From Enterobacter sp. CC120223-11 (lineage in GTDB: Bacteria; Pseudomonadota; Gammaproteobacteria; Enterobacterales; Enterobacteriaceae): a stretch of DNA of 64,000 nt. The translations under genes were made by a program, and so were the position numbers. The notes beneath the pieces are model-generated. The model did no database searches, was not told where the DNA came from, and saw nothing but the letters and a program-made list of their open reading frames with translations. Location of the stretch: positions 406,167 to 470,166 of the forward strand of contig NZ_OBEF01000001.1 in assembly GCF_900215375.1 (NCBI RefSeq), written 5' to 3'. Shown here one piece after another: positions 1 through 11,272 of the stretch. Position 1 is the first letter of the stretch; the number at the start of each line of letters is the position of its first letter.

Positions 1-139
1 TCGTGGGTGGCGGCGTCTGCGGTTGTTCAGGCGTGGGCTTTGCTTCTTCTACCGGTGCGGGCTGTTCACGATGCCCCACGCACCCTGCCAGAAAAACGGC
101 CACCGCCGCGATAAACGCATAGCGACTCAGTTTACTCAT
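1..139 (-). CDS. lpoB: LpoB, outer-membrane lipoprotein activator of PBP1b (partial, 3' part beyond window)
   Basis: Only the first 46 codons are inside the window; the gene runs off the left edge. The start (ATG at 137-139) is followed by a lipoprotein signal peptide with lipobox LAGC, placing the lipidated Cys at residue 20, and then by a Pro/Glu-rich linker. This matches the LpoB N-terminus. In the family, LpoB sits in the outer membrane and reaches through the peptidoglycan to stimulate the transpeptidase and glycosyltransferase activities of PBP1b. A GAGGGG ribosome binding site precedes the start. It lies just downstream of ycfL on the same strand, as in E. coli, so co-transcription with hinT and ycfL is likely. 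The globular C-terminal domain cannot be checked here. Confidence 0.85.
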   Translation of the reverse strand, partial: MSKLSRYAFIAAVAVFLAGCVGHREQPAPVEEAKPTPEQPQTPPPT

Positions 140-152
140 TACATTTTACCCC

Positions 153-527
153 TCAAAGATAAAGATAAAGCCGGACTTTGTGCGCACCCAGACTGTTTGC
201 GCTGCCGTAAAGTGTGACCGAAGACCTGGCCGGGATCGTCACCGTACGCGGTGTTTCCAGCGGATGCATTTCCAGCCCTCGCGCGTCATACCAGTAGAAA
301 CGATAGTGAAGCTTGACCGGCGCGGAGCGTTCGTTATAGATCCGCGAGGACGCTGTCGCCTGAATTTCTGAGGAGGTCAGTTCAGGATTTTCCGCACTGA
401 TCCCGGCCGCCAGCACGTTGGCTTCCATCACCAGCGTCTGCTGTTCTCCGACCGGGATCTCCGGGTGCGAGCCGCAACCCGCCAGCAGCAACGCCCCCAG
501 CAAAGCAGCAATTCGGCCACTTTTCAT
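153..527 (-). CDS. ycfL: YcfL family lipoprotein (DUF1425)
   Basis: A 124-residue protein with a lipoprotein signal peptide ending in LLLAGC, followed by a small beta-rich domain containing the conserved block YWYDARGLEMHPLE and the C-terminus HKVRLYLYL. Both match E. coli YcfL, a predicted periplasm-facing lipoprotein of unknown function. The start was set at the ATG (525-527) that begins the signal peptide; an upstream in-frame extension overlaps hinT and has no signal-peptide character. The gene starts 4 bp after hinT ends and is followed 13 bp later by lpoB, so the three are probably one transcript. The link to LpoB and cell-wall synthesis is contextual only. Confidence 0.88.
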   Translation of the reverse strand: MKSGRIAALLGALLLAGCGSHPEIPVGEQQTLVMEANVLAAGISAENPELTSSEIQATASSRIYNERSAPVKLHYRFYWYDARGLEMHPLETPRTVTIPARSSVTLYGSANSLGAHKVRLYLYL

Positions 528-531
528 TTTA

Positions 532-888
532 TTATCCTTTATGCGCCAGCATTGGCCCAAGCGGACGACCACCCAGCAGGTGCATATGGATGTGGTAAAC
601 CTCCTGCCCGCCGTGGCGATTGCAGTTCATGATCAGCCGATAGCCCTCTTCTGCGATGCCTTCCTGTGCTGCAATTTTTGCCGCTACCGTCATCATGCGG
701 CCTAAGGCCAGTTCATGCTCAGCCGTGACGTCATTGACCGTCGGGATCAGTACATTCGGGATAATCAGAATATGGCTTGGTGCCTGGGGCGAGATATCAC
801 GAAAGGCGGTGACCAGTTCATCCTGATAAACAATATCTGCCGGAATTTCACGACGGATAATTTTGCTGAAAATTGTCTCTTCTGCCAT
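532..888 (-). CDS. hinT: HinT, purine nucleoside phosphoramidase (HIT family)
   Basis: A 118-residue cytosolic histidine-triad protein. The catalytic motif HIHMH is at residues 99-103, with His101 as the expected nucleophile, followed by [10 protein letters not shown]. Sequence and length are almost identical to E. coli HinT (119 residues), which hydrolyses adenosine 5'-monophosphoramidates and related acyl-AMPs. It heads the hinT-ycfL-lpoB run and is divergent from fhuE across a 295-bp gap. Confidence 0.95.
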   Translation of the reverse strand: MAEETIFSKIIRREIPADIVYQDELVTAFRDISPQAPSHILIIPNVLIPTVNDVTAEHELALGRMMTVAAKIAAQEGIAEEGYRLIMNCNRHGGQEVYHIHMHLLGGRPLGPMLAHKG

Positions 889-1183
889 GGCCTGTTCCTT
901 TTTATAGAATACCCTTCGGTGCCGGGTTTTTATCTGACAACGTAAGAGTATGAGCGACTTACTTCCTCTCTTTCAAGCCGAACCCTCTATTTTCTTCCTC
1001 AATTCTGGATTTGTTGCTGCTTGCCTGAGCACAGCGACTTCCTCCTCGTCTCAGCGGATTTCAAAACAAAGTTTCAGATGCACTCTTACATTTGTTTACA
1101 GGGGTAATATGAATGCGTATATTTCGCATTTGCATTTTCATGCAGTGGCTTTTATATAACACAACAACATTAAGGGTTTATCG
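889..1183. other. hinT/fhuE divergent intergenic region
   Basis: This 295-bp gap separates two divergent genes and must contain both promoters. No convincing additional gene was found. The right half is AT-rich and contains a perfect 6-bp inverted repeat listed separately. The fhuE ribosome binding site is a TAAGGG stretch about 9 bp before its ATG. Confidence 0.7.
1112..1130. promoter_or_regulatory. 19-bp inverted repeat, possible iron-responsive (Fur) operator for fhuE
   Basis: AATGCG and CGCATT form perfect arms around the AT-only spacer TATATTT, giving a 19-bp dyad 54 bp before the fhuE start. The length is that of a Fur box, and fhuE is a Fur target in E. coli, but the base match to the GATAATGATAATCATTATC consensus is only about 8 of 19. 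The regulator is therefore not established. Confidence 0.3.
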
Positions 1184-3370
1184 ATGCCTTCCGTTTTTGA
1201 CACCAGAGACAAGCAGCAAAGACTTGCCACCTCACCCTCCCGACTCGCCGCCTGTATTGCTTTCGCACTGATGCCCGCAGCCGCCTATGCCGCTGACACC
1301 AGCAAGGAAGAAACCGTGGTCGTGGAAGGAACAGCAAATGCTGTTACCGATAACGCACAGGATCAGGATTACAGCGTCAAAACCACCACCACCGGCACTA
1401 AACTTTTATTGGTGCCGCGCGATATTCCGCAGTCCGTCAGCGTTATCAGCCAGCAGCGTATGGAAGATCAGAATCTTCAGACTATCGGCCAGGTTCTGAC
1501 CAACACCACCGGCGTCACGGCGCAGGTGCAGGACAGCGATCGTACGGTGTTTTATTCACGCGGCTTCTTCGTCAGCAACTACGCGTATGACGATCTGCCC
1601 ACCTCCATCAGCGAAGTGTGGAACTTCGGCGATACCGCGACCGATACCGCTATCTATGACCGTATTGAAGTGGTGCGTGGCGCAACGGGCCTGATGAGCG
1701 GCACCGGCAACCCGGCGGCCTACGTCAATATGGTGCGCAAACATGCCGACAGCCGGGAATTCCAGGGCAACGCCACCGTCAGCTACGGCAGCTGGGACAA
1801 GCAGCGCTATGTGCTGGATTTGCAGGCGCCGCTGGTGGAATCTGGCAATGTGCGCGGGCGCGTGATTGCGGGTTATCAGGACAACGATTCGTGGATGGAC
1901 AACTACCACTATCGTAAGAAATTCCTCTACGGCGTTGTGGATGCAGACATTACCGACAGCACCACGCTGTCTCTTGGCTATGAATATCAGGAAAGCAACA
2001 CCGCCGATCCAACCTGGGGCGGCCTGCCAACCTGGTATGCGGACGGCAGCAAAACCCATTACAACCGCAGCGATACCGTCGCACCAGACTGGGCCTATTC
2101 CGATAAAGACAGCACCAAAGTCTTTGCCAACTTTACCCAGCGCTTTGATAACGGCTGGGAAGCCCACGTCAACGGCATGCACACAGATACCAACTTCGAT
2201 ACCAAAATGATGTACATGTACGGCTATCCGGACAAAGAAACCGGCAGCGGTATGGTAGGCTACGGCGGATGGAACCGCGGCGAACGCAAGCAGGATGCGG
2301 TGGATGCCTTCCTGCGCGGCGGCTTCGACCTGTTTGGTCGCCAGCATGAAATGATGATCGGCGGCAGCCTCAGCCATCAGAAGAACCATTACGACAACTC
2401 ACTGCCGGATTCGCTGTACGGCATGGTCGATATTGGCAGCTTCAATAACTGGAACAGCAACATCGCGGATCCGCAGTGGACCGCCTGGAAGCTCTACAGC
2501 AAAGACGATATCAACCAGTCTTCCGCTTACACCTCCGCGCGCTTCTCGCTGATGGATCCTCTGCATCTGATCGTCGGGGCGCGTTATACCAACTACAACA
2601 TTAAGTACAACCCGGCAGGCGCCCCGGACACGCGTCTTGAGAGCACCAAAGACGACGTCACACCGTATGCGGGCCTGGTTTACGACATTAACGAAGACTG
2701 GTCGGCGTATGTCAGCTACACCAACATCTTCCAGCCGCAGGACAAGCGTGACGCCAATGGCCGTTATCTCGATCCGACCACCGGGAAGAGTTACGAAGCC
2801 GGGGTGAAGGCTGACTGGTTTAACACCCGCCTGACGACCTCACTGGCCGTGTTCCGCATCGAGCAGGACAATGTGGCGAACAACACCTACACCTATCTGC
2901 CAAGCGGTGAATCGATCTATGAATCGCTCGATGGCGTGGTGAGCAAAGGGGTTGAGTTTGAACTGAACGGTGCACTGACGGATAACTGGCAGCTCACCTT
3001 CGGCGCGACTCGCTACGTGGCGGAAGACAAAGAGGGCAACGCGGTCGCTTCCGATCAGCCGCGCACCACGTTCAAATTGTTCACCCGTTACCAGCTACCG
3101 ATGGTGCCTGAGCTCACCGTCGGTGGCGGTGTGAACTGGCAGAACAAAACCTGGGCCAACGTCGACGGCGGACCGAACGGTCGCGACTATATCGACCAGG
3201 GCAGCTACGGCCTCGTCAACCTCTTCAGCCGCTATCAGGTCACGAAGAACTTTGCCCTGCAGGCTAACGTCAACAACCTGTTCGATAAAGAGTACTACGA
3301 CTACGTAGGGTCATACCTTGTGTATGGCGCACCGCTGAACTTCTCGGTTTCCGCCAGCTACGACTTCTGA
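1184..3370 (+). CDS. fhuE: FhuE-like TonB-dependent ferric siderophore receptor
   Basis: A 728-residue outer-membrane receptor. Residues 1-36 are a signal peptide ending AYA, followed by a TonB-box-like EETVVVEG at about 42-49. A plug domain follows (RDIPQSVSVIS; VVRGATGLMSGTGNPAAYVNMVRKHA, split across residues about 85-190), and then a 22-strand-type beta-barrel ending in the aromatic C-terminus SASYDF. Order, length and motifs match E. coli FhuE (729 residues), receptor for ferric coprogen, rhodotorulic acid and ferrioxamine. It occupies the same site beside ptsG and hinT. Extracellular-loop sequence differs substantially from E. coli, so the exact siderophore range cannot be read from sequence. 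Confidence 0.85.
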   Translation: MPSVFDTRDKQQRLATSPSRLAACIAFALMPAAAYAADTSKEETVVVEGTANAVTDNAQDQDYSVKTTTTGTKLLLVPRDIPQSVSVISQQRMEDQNLQTIGQVLTNTTGVTAQVQDSDRTVFYSRGFFVSNYAYDDLPTSISEVWNFGDTATDTAIYDRIEVVRGATGLMSGTGNPAAYVNMVRKHADSREFQGNATVSYGSWDKQRYVLDLQAPLVESGNVRGRVIAGYQDNDSWMDNYHYRKKFLYGVVDADITDSTTLSLGYEYQESNTADPTWGGLPTWYADGSKTHYNRSDTVAPDWAYSDKDSTKVFANFTQRFDNGWEAHVNGMHTDTNFDTKMMYMYGYPDKETGSGMVGYGGWNRGERKQDAVDAFLRGGFDLFGRQHEMMIGGSLSHQKNHYDNSLPDSLYGMVDIGSFNNWNSNIADPQWTAWKLYSKDDINQSSAYTSARFSLMDPLHLIVGARYTNYNIKYNPAGAPDTRLESTKDDVTPYAGLVYDINEDWSAYVSYTNIFQPQDKRDANGRYLDPTTGKSYEAGVKADWFNTRLTTSLAVFRIEQDNVANNTYTYLPSGESIYESLDGVVSKGVEFELNGALTDNWQLTFGATRYVAEDKEGNAVASDQPRTTFKLFTRYQLPMVPELTVGGGVNWQNKTWANVDGGPNGRDYIDQGSYGLVNLFSRYQVTKNFALQANVNNLFDKEYYDYVGSYLVYGAPLNFSVSASYDF

Positions 3371-3374
3371 TGAA

Positions 3375-3444
3375 ATCCCCGGTGGCGCTTCGCTTACCGG
3401 GGCTACAGTTTCGTAGGCCCGGGCAAACACAGTGCCGCCGGGTC
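3375..3444. repeat. REP-type paired palindromes after fhuE
   Basis: Two imperfect palindromic units lie back to back. The first is CCCCGGTGGCGCTTCGC continuing to ACCGGGG (3377-3402), and the second GCCCGGGCAAAC to GCCGCCGGGTC (3416-3444). Their GC-rich arms with GGTGGCGCT and GTAGGCC cores are typical of enterobacterial REP/BIME repeats. They sit between convergent genes, the usual place. Confidence 0.6.
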
Positions 3445-3464
3445 ATTATTTTGATATGTGCAAT

Positions 3465-3494
3465 AAAAAAGGCAGCCATCTGGCTGCCTTTTGT
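3465..3494. terminator. Bidirectional rho-independent terminator between fhuE and ptsG
   Basis: The perfect stem AAGGCAGCC/GGCTGCCTT with an ATCT loop has a T-rich tail on both strands (TTTTGTTT on plus, TTTTTTATT on minus). It can end both convergent transcripts; the ptsG side is the stronger. Confidence 0.85.
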
Positions 3495-3512
3495 TTCTCC
3501 CCAATTCACAAC

Positions 3513-4949
3513 TTAGTTGTTGCGGATGTAATCATCCATTTCGGTTTTCAGGTTATCGGACTTGGTGCCGAAAATTGCCTGAACGCCGGAGCCTGCAACA
3601 ACCACACCTGCCGCGCCCAGTTTCTTCAGGCCTGGCTGGTCAACTTTTGCCACGTCGGCAACGCTGACGCGCAGACGAGTGATACAAGCGTCGAGGTTGG
3701 TGATGTTTTCTTTACCGCCGAATGCCGCAACCAGTGCTGGGGCCATTTCGCCGCCGGCTACGCCTGCTTTGGACTCTTCGGTTGCATCTTCACGACCCGG
3801 GGTCTTCAGATCCAGTGCTTTAATCAGCACGCGGAACACGGTGTAGTAAATCGCCGCATAGCACAGACCAACGATCGGGAACAGCCACAGCTTGCTGCTG
3901 TTGCCGGACAGAACGATGAAGTCGATCAGACCGTGGGAGAAGGACGTACCGTCACGCATACCCAGCAGGATACAGATTGGGAACGCCAGACCCGCCAGAA
4001 TCGCGTGAATGATGTACAGGATCGGCGCCACGAACATGAAGGAGAATTCGATTGGCTCGGTGATACCGGTCAGGAATGAGGTCAGCGCAGCAGAGATCAT
4101 GATCCCGCCCACTTTCGCGCGGTTCTCTGGCTTAGCAGAGTGCCAGATAGCGATAGCGGCAGCCGGCAGACCGTACATTTTGAACAGGAAGCCGCCGGAC
4201 AGTTTACCTGCGGTCGGGTCACCTGCCATGTAGCGTGGGATGTCACCGTGGAACACCTGACCTGCGGCGTTGGTGTATTCACCAATCTGCATCTGGAATG
4301 GAACGTTCCAGATGTGGTGCAGACCGAACGGCACCAGGCAGCGTTCAATGAAGCCATAGATACCGAACGCGACAACCGGGTTCTGGTAAGCAGCCCACTG
4401 GGAGAATTCCTGAATAGCCGTACCAATTGGTGGCCAGATGAAGGACAGAACAACACCCAGGAAGATAGCGGTCAGGCCGGAGATAATCGGCACAAAGCGT
4501 TTGCCCGCGAAGAAGCCCAGGTACTCTGGCAGCTTGATGCGGTAGAAACGGTTGAACATGTAGGCCGCAATAGCACCCGCGATGATACCGCCGAGAACAC
4601 CGGTATCAGCCAGGTGTTTCGCTGCGATCTCTTCTGCAGGTAAATGCAGAACCAGTGGCGCAACAACCGCCATGGTTTTGACCATGATGCCGTAAGCAAC
4701 GACGGAGGCCAGGGCCGATACACCATCGTTATTGGTGAAGCCCAGCGCCACGCCGATAGCAAAGATAAGCGGCATGTTAGCAAAAACAGAACCGCCTGCT
4801 TCCGCCATAACGTGGGAGACGACGGCTGGCAGCCAGCTGAAGTTTGCAGACCCGACGCCCAGCAGGATACCTGCGATAGGCAGTACGGATACTGGCAGCA
4901 TCAGCGATTTACCGACCTTCTGCAGGTTAGCAAATGCATTCTTAAACAT
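3513..4949 (-). CDS. ptsG: PTS glucose-specific enzyme IICB
   Basis: A 478-residue integral membrane permease. The N-terminal IIC domain (roughly 1-385) has multiple membrane segments and the conserved GITEPIEF motif. The cytoplasmic IIB domain (about 400-478) carries the phosphorylated cysteine in [13 protein letters not shown], Cys422 here and Cys421 in E. coli. It transports glucose with phosphorylation, taking phosphate from EIIA-Glc (Crr). Length and sequence are nearly those of E. coli PtsG (477). The start and leader are conserved, including an SgrS pairing site over the ribosome binding site. Confidence 0.97.
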   Translation of the reverse strand: MFKNAFANLQKVGKSLMLPVSVLPIAGILLGVGSANFSWLPAVVSHVMAEAGGSVFANMPLIFAIGVALGFTNNDGVSALASVVAYGIMVKTMAVVAPLVLHLPAEEIAAKHLADTGVLGGIIAGAIAAYMFNRFYRIKLPEYLGFFAGKRFVPIISGLTAIFLGVVLSFIWPPIGTAIQEFSQWAAYQNPVVAFGIYGFIERCLVPFGLHHIWNVPFQMQIGEYTNAAGQVFHGDIPRYMAGDPTAGKLSGGFLFKMYGLPAAAIAIWHSAKPENRAKVGGIMISAALTSFLTGITEPIEFSFMFVAPILYIIHAILAGLAFPICILLGMRDGTSFSHGLIDFIVLSGNSSKLWLFPIVGLCYAAIYYTVFRVLIKALDLKTPGREDATEESKAGVAGGEMAPALVAAFGGKENITNLDACITRLRVSVADVAKVDQPGLKKLGAAGVVVAGSGVQAIFGTKSDNLKTEMDDYIRNN

Positions 4950-4953
4950 AATT

Positions 4954-4971
4954 GAGAGTGCTCCTGAGTAT
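4954..4971 (-). promoter_or_regulatory. SgrS small-RNA target over ptsG ribosome binding site
   Basis: On the coding strand the leader reads ATACTCAGGAGCACTCTC, ending 4 bases before the ATG. It is complementary to the seed of SgrS as known in E. coli (GUGUGACUGAGUAU), and it covers the AGGAG ribosome binding site. In E. coli SgrS with Hfq blocks translation here during glucose-phosphate stress. The sgrS gene itself is not in the window. Confidence 0.75.
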
Positions 4972-5172
4972 TTGTGCTTTTTTTACGCTTTCACGCATTG
5001 GCGAGGGGGGAGAACCTTGCCGTATACAGGACATCTAAGTGTCCTTTTATTTATTACGCAGAGTAAAATAATTCGGATTAATTTTGTTTGACAGCCATCA
5101 CGTTTCAGCCAGCAATCACAGAAAACCTTGCACTATTTTACAAAAGTTGTTTCTGACCGTTACAAAGAGGAG
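4972..5172. other. ptsG upstream leader and promoter region
   Basis: About 200 bp upstream of the SgrS site, AT-rich toward 5040-5095. The position is that of the E. coli ptsG promoters controlled by CRP-cAMP and Mlc. I could not assign the individual operators or -10/-35 elements with confidence, and no further gene is visible. Confidence 0.4.
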
Positions 5173-5200
5173 GTTCACCGCCCCTTTGAAGGCGGTGAAC
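5173..5200. terminator. Perfect 10-bp hairpin downstream of tatD, possible terminator
   Basis: GTTCACCGCC and GGCGGTGAAC form a perfect stem around the 8-base loop CCTTTGAA, 49 bp past the tatD stop. There is no good T-run on the minus strand after the stem, so it may be a processing or 3'-end-stabilising hairpin rather than a classical terminator. Confidence 0.4.
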
Positions 5201-5248
5201 TTTACTCGCTTTGAATATTAATTACGAGCTTTAAAATAAGCAGACGAA

Positions 5249-6043
5249 TCAGGCAGATTGCAGGCGGGAGGGGGCGATGTGGAACAGCGTGGCGAAGTTT
5301 TCGGTGGTCTGCTGCGCCAGTTGCTCAAGCGACACCCCTTTCAGTACAGCCATGTATTCTGCGACATCGCGCGTCATCGCCGGCTGGTTCTCTTTCCCAC
5401 GGTGCGGAACCGGCGCCAGATACGGCGAGTCCGTCTCCACCAGAATCCTGTCGAGCGGTACGTAACGTGCGGCATCGCGCAGCTGTTCAGCGTTGCGGAA
5501 CGTCACAATGCCCGAAAACGAGATGTAGAATCCCAGATCGAGCAGCTTACCCGCCGTCTCTTTGTCCTCTGTGAAACAGTGTAGTACGCCTCCGCAATCC
5601 GTCACTTTTTCATCGCGAAGGATAGCCAGCGTGTCTTCACGCGCATCACGGGTATGCACGATAACTGGCTTGTTCAGCTCACGGCCGATGCGGATGTGGT
5701 TGGCGAAGGACTCCTGCTGCCGAGGTTTAGTTTCCGGCGTGTAATAATAGTCGAGGCCCGTCTCGCCGAGGGCTACTACGCCCTCTTCTGCCGCCATCCG
5801 GCGCAGATCTTCCACGTCATACATCTCATCCTGATTCAGCGGATGGACACCACAGGAAAACACCACATTGTCGCGCGTACCAACCAGATCGCGCATCCCG
5901 CGATAGCCAGGCAAGGTGGTTGCCACAGCCAGGCAGAACTTCACGTCCCGCGCTGCGGCTTTCGCCAGCACGTCGTCCACGTCTTTGTGCAGGGACTGAT
6001 AATCGAGGCCATCAAGATGGCAGTGCGAATCGACTAAAAACAT
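5249..6043 (-). CDS. ycfH: TatD-family metal-dependent hydrolase YcfH
   Basis: A 264-residue TIM-barrel hydrolase of the TatD family. The metal ligands are visible in order: HxH at residues 7 and 9 (DSHCHLDG), Glu94 (GETGLDYYY), His130 (HTRDA), His155 (LHCFT) and Asp205 (ETDSPYLAP). Length and sequence match E. coli YcfH (265 residues). Family members are 3'-5' DNA/RNA exonucleases or D-aminoacyl hydrolases; the substrate of YcfH is not settled. It follows holB by 37 bp, in the conserved pabC-mltG-tmk-holB-ycfH order. Confidence 0.93.
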   Translation of the reverse strand: MFLVDSHCHLDGLDYQSLHKDVDDVLAKAAARDVKFCLAVATTLPGYRGMRDLVGTRDNVVFSCGVHPLNQDEMYDVEDLRRMAAEEGVVALGETGLDYYYTPETKPRQQESFANHIRIGRELNKPVIVHTRDAREDTLAILRDEKVTDCGGVLHCFTEDKETAGKLLDLGFYISFSGIVTFRNAEQLRDAARYVPLDRILVETDSPYLAPVPHRGKENQPAMTRDVAEYMAVLKGVSLEQLAQQTTENFATLFHIAPSRLQSA

Positions 6044-6080
6044 ACTCTTTATCCTGGGTTATATTCTGACAGGTGATCTT

Positions 6081-7085
6081 TTACAGCGAAGGCGTTGGCA
6101 GCGGATCAGCCGAGCGCAGCCAGTGCTCCCAGCGTAATAAACAATCGTTGAGCATCAGCTCCCGGTTAAGACCCGTGACGCTCTGGAGCCGTTCACGACA
6201 TTCACTGGCATCGCGAACCATTGCCTGCAGGCGTGCGGAAGATAGCTGATTTGCCACGCGCTGAACCAGCGCCCACGCGTCCACATTGGTCAACAGCGTG
6301 ATGCCTTGTTGCATCTTCTGCGCGTCCAGCAGCAGCGAAGCCAGCCAGTACAGACGATCGGCAACGCTGTCGTGATTCAGGACCGGCAGTAGCGATAGCC
6401 AGTCGCCGCTTTGCAGCGCACCGTCGAGCGCCGCACAGAGCTGCTGGCGCGGAGCGGAATGTGATTCTGCCAGAAGGTCAAGCGCAGCGGCGGGAGCACC
6501 AGCGGTCAAACGCAGCGCAGTCAGCAGATGCTCTTGTGACATTGTCACTTCTCTGCCCAACCACGCCAGCCCATAATTCTCGGCAGGTGGAGCCAGATGA
6601 AAATGGCGGCAGCGGCTGCGAAGCGTGGCCAGCAGCCGGGCGGGCTCCTCACACTGCAGGAAGAACCAGGTGTTTTCCGGCGGCTCCTCCAGCGTTTTCA
6701 GCAGCGCATTGGCGGCCGCTTCCGTCAGCAGGGCCGCATCGTTCAGCCACACCACTTTCGCGCCGCCGAGACGCGCACGTTCATAGAGCTTTTCGGTGAT
6801 ATCCCTTACGGCATCAATCCCCAGCGTGCTCTTGCCCTTTTCTGGCGCGAGCTGATAGTAGTCGGGATGCGTGCCCGCCTGCATTAGCTGGCAGCTGTGA
6901 CATTTGCCGCAGCTTTTTTGTCCTTCCGGCGAGTGGCACATCTGGAAGCGCACCAGCGCATATACCAGCGCCTCTGCGCCCATACCGGGCAACGCCTGCA
7001 CTAGCAGCGCATGGTGACCGCGACCGGACTGATAGCTGCTGACCAGCTGTTCAAACGGCGGGCGCAGCCACGGATACCATTTCAT
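6081..7085 (-). CDS. holB: DNA polymerase III delta' subunit
   Basis: A 334-residue clamp-loader subunit, the same length as E. coli HolB. The zinc-binding module is shown by Cys50, Cys59, Cys62 and Cys65. The P-loop position ([10 protein letters not shown], about 31-40) lacks the Lys-Thr of an active Walker A, as expected for delta', which does not hydrolyse ATP. The sensor-type motif [16 protein letters not shown] is present. It works in the cytosol with delta, tau/gamma, chi and psi to load the beta clamp. It overlaps the tmk stop by 4 bases (ATGA type), suggesting translational coupling. Confidence 0.96.
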   Translation of the reverse strand: MKWYPWLRPPFEQLVSSYQSGRGHHALLVQALPGMGAEALVYALVRFQMCHSPEGQKSCGKCHSCQLMQAGTHPDYYQLAPEKGKSTLGIDAVRDITEKLYERARLGGAKVVWLNDAALLTEAAANALLKTLEEPPENTWFFLQCEEPARLLATLRSRCRHFHLAPPAENYGLAWLGREVTMSQEHLLTALRLTAGAPAAALDLLAESHSAPRQQLCAALDGALQSGDWLSLLPVLNHDSVADRLYWLASLLLDAQKMQQGITLLTNVDAWALVQRVANQLSSARLQAMVRDASECRERLQSVTGLNRELMLNDCLLRWEHWLRSADPLPTPSL

Positions 7086-7723
7086 GCGCCCTGCTCCTCA
7101 ACCCAGGCAGCCAGCGTGTTGCGGATGTCCTGCATCACGGCTTCAAGCGGCTGCGTGGCGTCAATGGTACGGATGCTTGGGTCCTGAGCCGCCAGTTCCA
7201 GATAGCGCGCACGGGTGCGGTGGAAGAAGTTGAACGACTCCTGCTCAATGCGATCGAGATCGCCGCGAGCACGGGCGCGCTTAAGACCGACTTCAGGCGT
7301 AACATCAAGATAGAGCGTGAGGTCCGGGCGGAAATCGCCCAGCACGGCATCACGCAGCGTCGCCAGCAAATGTTGATCGATGCCACGCCCGCCGCCCTGA
7401 TAGGCCTGAGTGGAGAGATCGTGGCGATCGCCAATGACCCATTTGCCTTCGGCCAGCGCCGGTTTGATGACCGTTTCTACAAGCTGCACGCGGGCTGCGT
7501 AGAACATCAGCACTTCCGCTTTGTCAGTAATGACTTCATCGCCGACGGATTTGATATCCAGCACCAGGCTGCGCAGTTTTTCGGCAAGCACAGTGCCACC
7601 CGGTTCACGGGTAAACACCAGTTCACGGATGCCCATCTGTTCCAGAGTCTCCACCACCAGATTGCGAGCGGTGGTTTTCCCTGCGCCTTCCAGGCCTTCG
7701 ATGACGATATACTTACTGCGCAT
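7082..7723 (-). CDS. tmk: Thymidylate kinase
   Basis: A 213-residue P-loop kinase that makes dTDP from dTMP and ATP. The Walker A motif GLEGAGKTT is at residues 10-18, the dTMP-binding region includes FTREPGGT, and [17 protein letters not shown] fits the DR(Y/H) and LID motifs. Length equals E. coli Tmk. It is embedded in a run of overlapping genes: its start overlaps the end of mltG by 11 bp and its stop overlaps holB. Confidence 0.97.
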   Translation of the reverse strand: MRSKYIVIEGLEGAGKTTARNLVVETLEQMGIRELVFTREPGGTVLAEKLRSLVLDIKSVGDEVITDKAEVLMFYAARVQLVETVIKPALAEGKWVIGDRHDLSTQAYQGGGRGIDQHLLATLRDAVLGDFRPDLTLYLDVTPEVGLKRARARGDLDRIEQESFNFFHRTRARYLELAAQDPSIRTIDATQPLEAVMQDIRNTLAAWVEEQGA

Positions 7724-8735
7724 TTTTTTCCTTAAGTGCTTTCAGGTAATCCTGCACGGAGCGATTGTGGCTCGCAAGATTGGTATTAAAAGTGTGCCCG
7801 CCTTTGCCGTCGGCCACAAAATAGAGATACGGCGTTTTCGCCGGATGCGCGGCGGCGTTCAGTGACGCTTCGCCAGGCGTGGCTATCGGGCCCGGCGGCA
7901 TACCGGCAATCACATAGGTATTGTAGGCCGTTGGCGTCTCGAGATCCTTGCGACTCAGCTTGCCATTATAGCTTTCACCCATGCCGTAAATCACCGTCGG
8001 GTCGGTTTGCAGGCGCATGCCAATCCGCAGACGATTGATGAACACCGAGGCCACGTTGTCGCGCTCTGCGGCGACGGCCGTCTCTTTTTCGATGATGGAC
8101 GCCATGGTCACCAGCTGGTTTTTGTCCTGGTACGGCAGATTCTCCATCCGCCCTTCCCAGACCCGATCGACGGTTTCCACCATTTTTTGATGGGCGCGTT
8201 TGAGGATCTGCAAATCGGTGGTGTTGGCGGTATACATCCAGGTGTCCGGCCAGAACCAGCCTTCTACCCAATCGGCATGCTTCAGCTGCAGTGCCTCGGC
8301 AAGGGTCGCATAGCTGTCATCTTTCAGCGTGTGTTTCACGTAAGGCGCTTCGCGCAGCTGCTTGAGGTAATCGCTCACGCGCATCCCTTCGATAAAGCGC
8401 AGCGGGAACTGCGCCTCTTTGCCGCTGGCGAGAAGTTGCAGCATTTCACGCACGCTCATGCCTGACGTCAGGCGATAGGTGCCAGCTTTAAAGTGCGAAA
8501 GATCGGGCTCAACACGCAGCAGCCACTGAAATACGCGCGGGCGATTGATGATTTTTTCCGCATACAGCGAATCACCCAGCGCCATGCGGCCAGTGCCGGA
8601 CTTGAGGGTAAAGATGGTGTCTTCTTTAATCAGGATTTTACTGGTCGCAAACTCGCGAACCTTCCACATCCCGACGCCTGCAGCGAGGGCAAACAGAACC
8701 AACAGCAGGAGGACAAAGCGAAACATTTTCTTCAT
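7713..8735 (-). CDS. mltG: MltG, inner-membrane endolytic murein transglycosylase
   Basis: A 340-residue protein with one N-terminal membrane segment (about residues 6-23) and a periplasmic YceG domain. The catalytic glutamate is Glu218 in the motif SIIEKETAV, with downstream [10 protein letters not shown] also conserved. Length equals E. coli MltG. The enzyme cleaves nascent glycan strands and is proposed to end their polymerisation. It lies between pabC (4-bp overlap) and tmk (overlap), so expression is probably coupled to both. Confidence 0.95.
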   Translation of the reverse strand: MKKMFRFVLLLLVLFALAAGVGMWKVREFATSKILIKEDTIFTLKSGTGRMALGDSLYAEKIINRPRVFQWLLRVEPDLSHFKAGTYRLTSGMSVREMLQLLASGKEAQFPLRFIEGMRVSDYLKQLREAPYVKHTLKDDSYATLAEALQLKHADWVEGWFWPDTWMYTANTTDLQILKRAHQKMVETVDRVWEGRMENLPYQDKNQLVTMASIIEKETAVAAERDNVASVFINRLRIGMRLQTDPTVIYGMGESYNGKLSRKDLETPTAYNTYVIAGMPPGPIATPGEASLNAAAHPAKTPYLYFVADGKGGHTFNTNLASHNRSVQDYLKALKEKNAQ

Positions 8736-9547
8736 GACTTCTTCGACTGCTCACAAAGGGGGGCCAAAAATTCAAACAGCTCGCGGGAAAGGTAGCGAGC
8801 CTCAGCATACTGGTTCACGGATACAACGGGCATCAGCGCATTACAGATCAGGACTTCATCCGCCTGGCGGACAGCCTCCTCCCTGGCACTGACTTCGACA
8901 ACGCGAAAGCGACTTTGTGCCAGCAGCGACAGGCAATGCTGCCGCATGATGCCGTTAACGCCAGCGTGATCGAGGCGCGGCGTAAAAACCGTGTCGCCTG
9001 CACGCCAGAATAAATTCGCGGCACAGCATTCCGTAACCCAGCCTTCGCTGTCAAGCACCAGCGCTTCGTCGGCCTGCGTCTGTTCAAGATGCGTGCGAAT
9101 CAAAACCTGCTCAAGGCGATTGAGATGCTTCAGACCCGCCAGCATCGCATTTCGACCGAGCCTGACCGGGCTCAGCGCAAGCGTAATGCCCTGCTGCTGC
9201 CAGAGAGGATAGTGTGCAGGTGCGGCAGAAACGCTAAGAATACGGCTGGGACGCTGGCAGGCTGACGGACTATACCCTCGCCCGCCGCTGCCACGGCTGA
9301 TAATGACCTTCAATACACCATTCTGCTGGCTTTGTGCCAGAGCGTGCATTTCCTGACTGAGCAAGGTCCAGTCGGTGAAAGGGATCATTAATGTCTGACA
9401 GGTTTGCTGCAGGCGTTGCAGATGCCGGTCAAAAAATTCGGGGATACCGTTGGCAATTCGTGCCGTGGTGAAGCAGCCATCGCCAAACTGGACGCTGCGG
9501 TCGCTGGCAGCGAGTGAGTCCTGCTTCACACCATTAATCAAGAACAT
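8732..9547 (-). CDS. pabC: Aminodeoxychorismate lyase
   Basis: A 271-residue fold-type IV PLP enzyme (branched-chain aminotransferase-like). The Schiff-base lysine is Lys140 in [11 protein letters not shown], and the cofactor-phosphate region includes [13 protein letters not shown]. It converts 4-amino-4-deoxychorismate to p-aminobenzoate plus pyruvate in folate synthesis. Size is close to E. coli PabC (269). It starts 112 bp after fabF ends, beyond a terminator, so it probably has its own promoter, and it leads the pabC-mltG-tmk-holB-ycfH run. Confidence 0.95.
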   Translation of the reverse strand: MFLINGVKQDSLAASDRSVQFGDGCFTTARIANGIPEFFDRHLQRLQQTCQTLMIPFTDWTLLSQEMHALAQSQQNGVLKVIISRGSGGRGYSPSACQRPSRILSVSAAPAHYPLWQQQGITLALSPVRLGRNAMLAGLKHLNRLEQVLIRTHLEQTQADEALVLDSEGWVTECCAANLFWRAGDTVFTPRLDHAGVNGIMRQHCLSLLAQSRFRVVEVSAREEAVRQADEVLICNALMPVVSVNQYAEARYLSRELFEFLAPLCEQSKKS

Positions 9548-9616
9548 CGCGGCTCCTTGTCAGTGGCCCGTTAGTCTGGCAGGGGGAAGATAGGATCTCA
9601 AGCGGAGAAACCTTAA

Positions 9617-9646
9617 AGAAAAGGCCTGCATTGCAGGCCTTTTTCA
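9617..9646. terminator. Terminator after fabF
   Basis: The stem AAAGGCCTGCA/TGCAGGCCTTT is followed by TTTTC on the plus side and by TTTTCTTT on the minus side. It lies 14-43 bp past the fabF stop and would separate the fab cluster from pabC. Confidence 0.85.
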
Positions 9647-9659
9647 GCGGGTCGGAGCC

Positions 9660-11227
<1,568 letters not shown>

Positions 11228-11272
11228 ACTCTTAAATTTCCTATCAAAACTCGCTTTCGCGATGGTTTTCGT

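Noticed and set aside
1556..2389. A 277-codon open frame antisense to fhuE
   Set aside because: Its hydrophobic-looking translation results from the complementary strand of beta-barrel codons, and it lies wholly inside fhuE.
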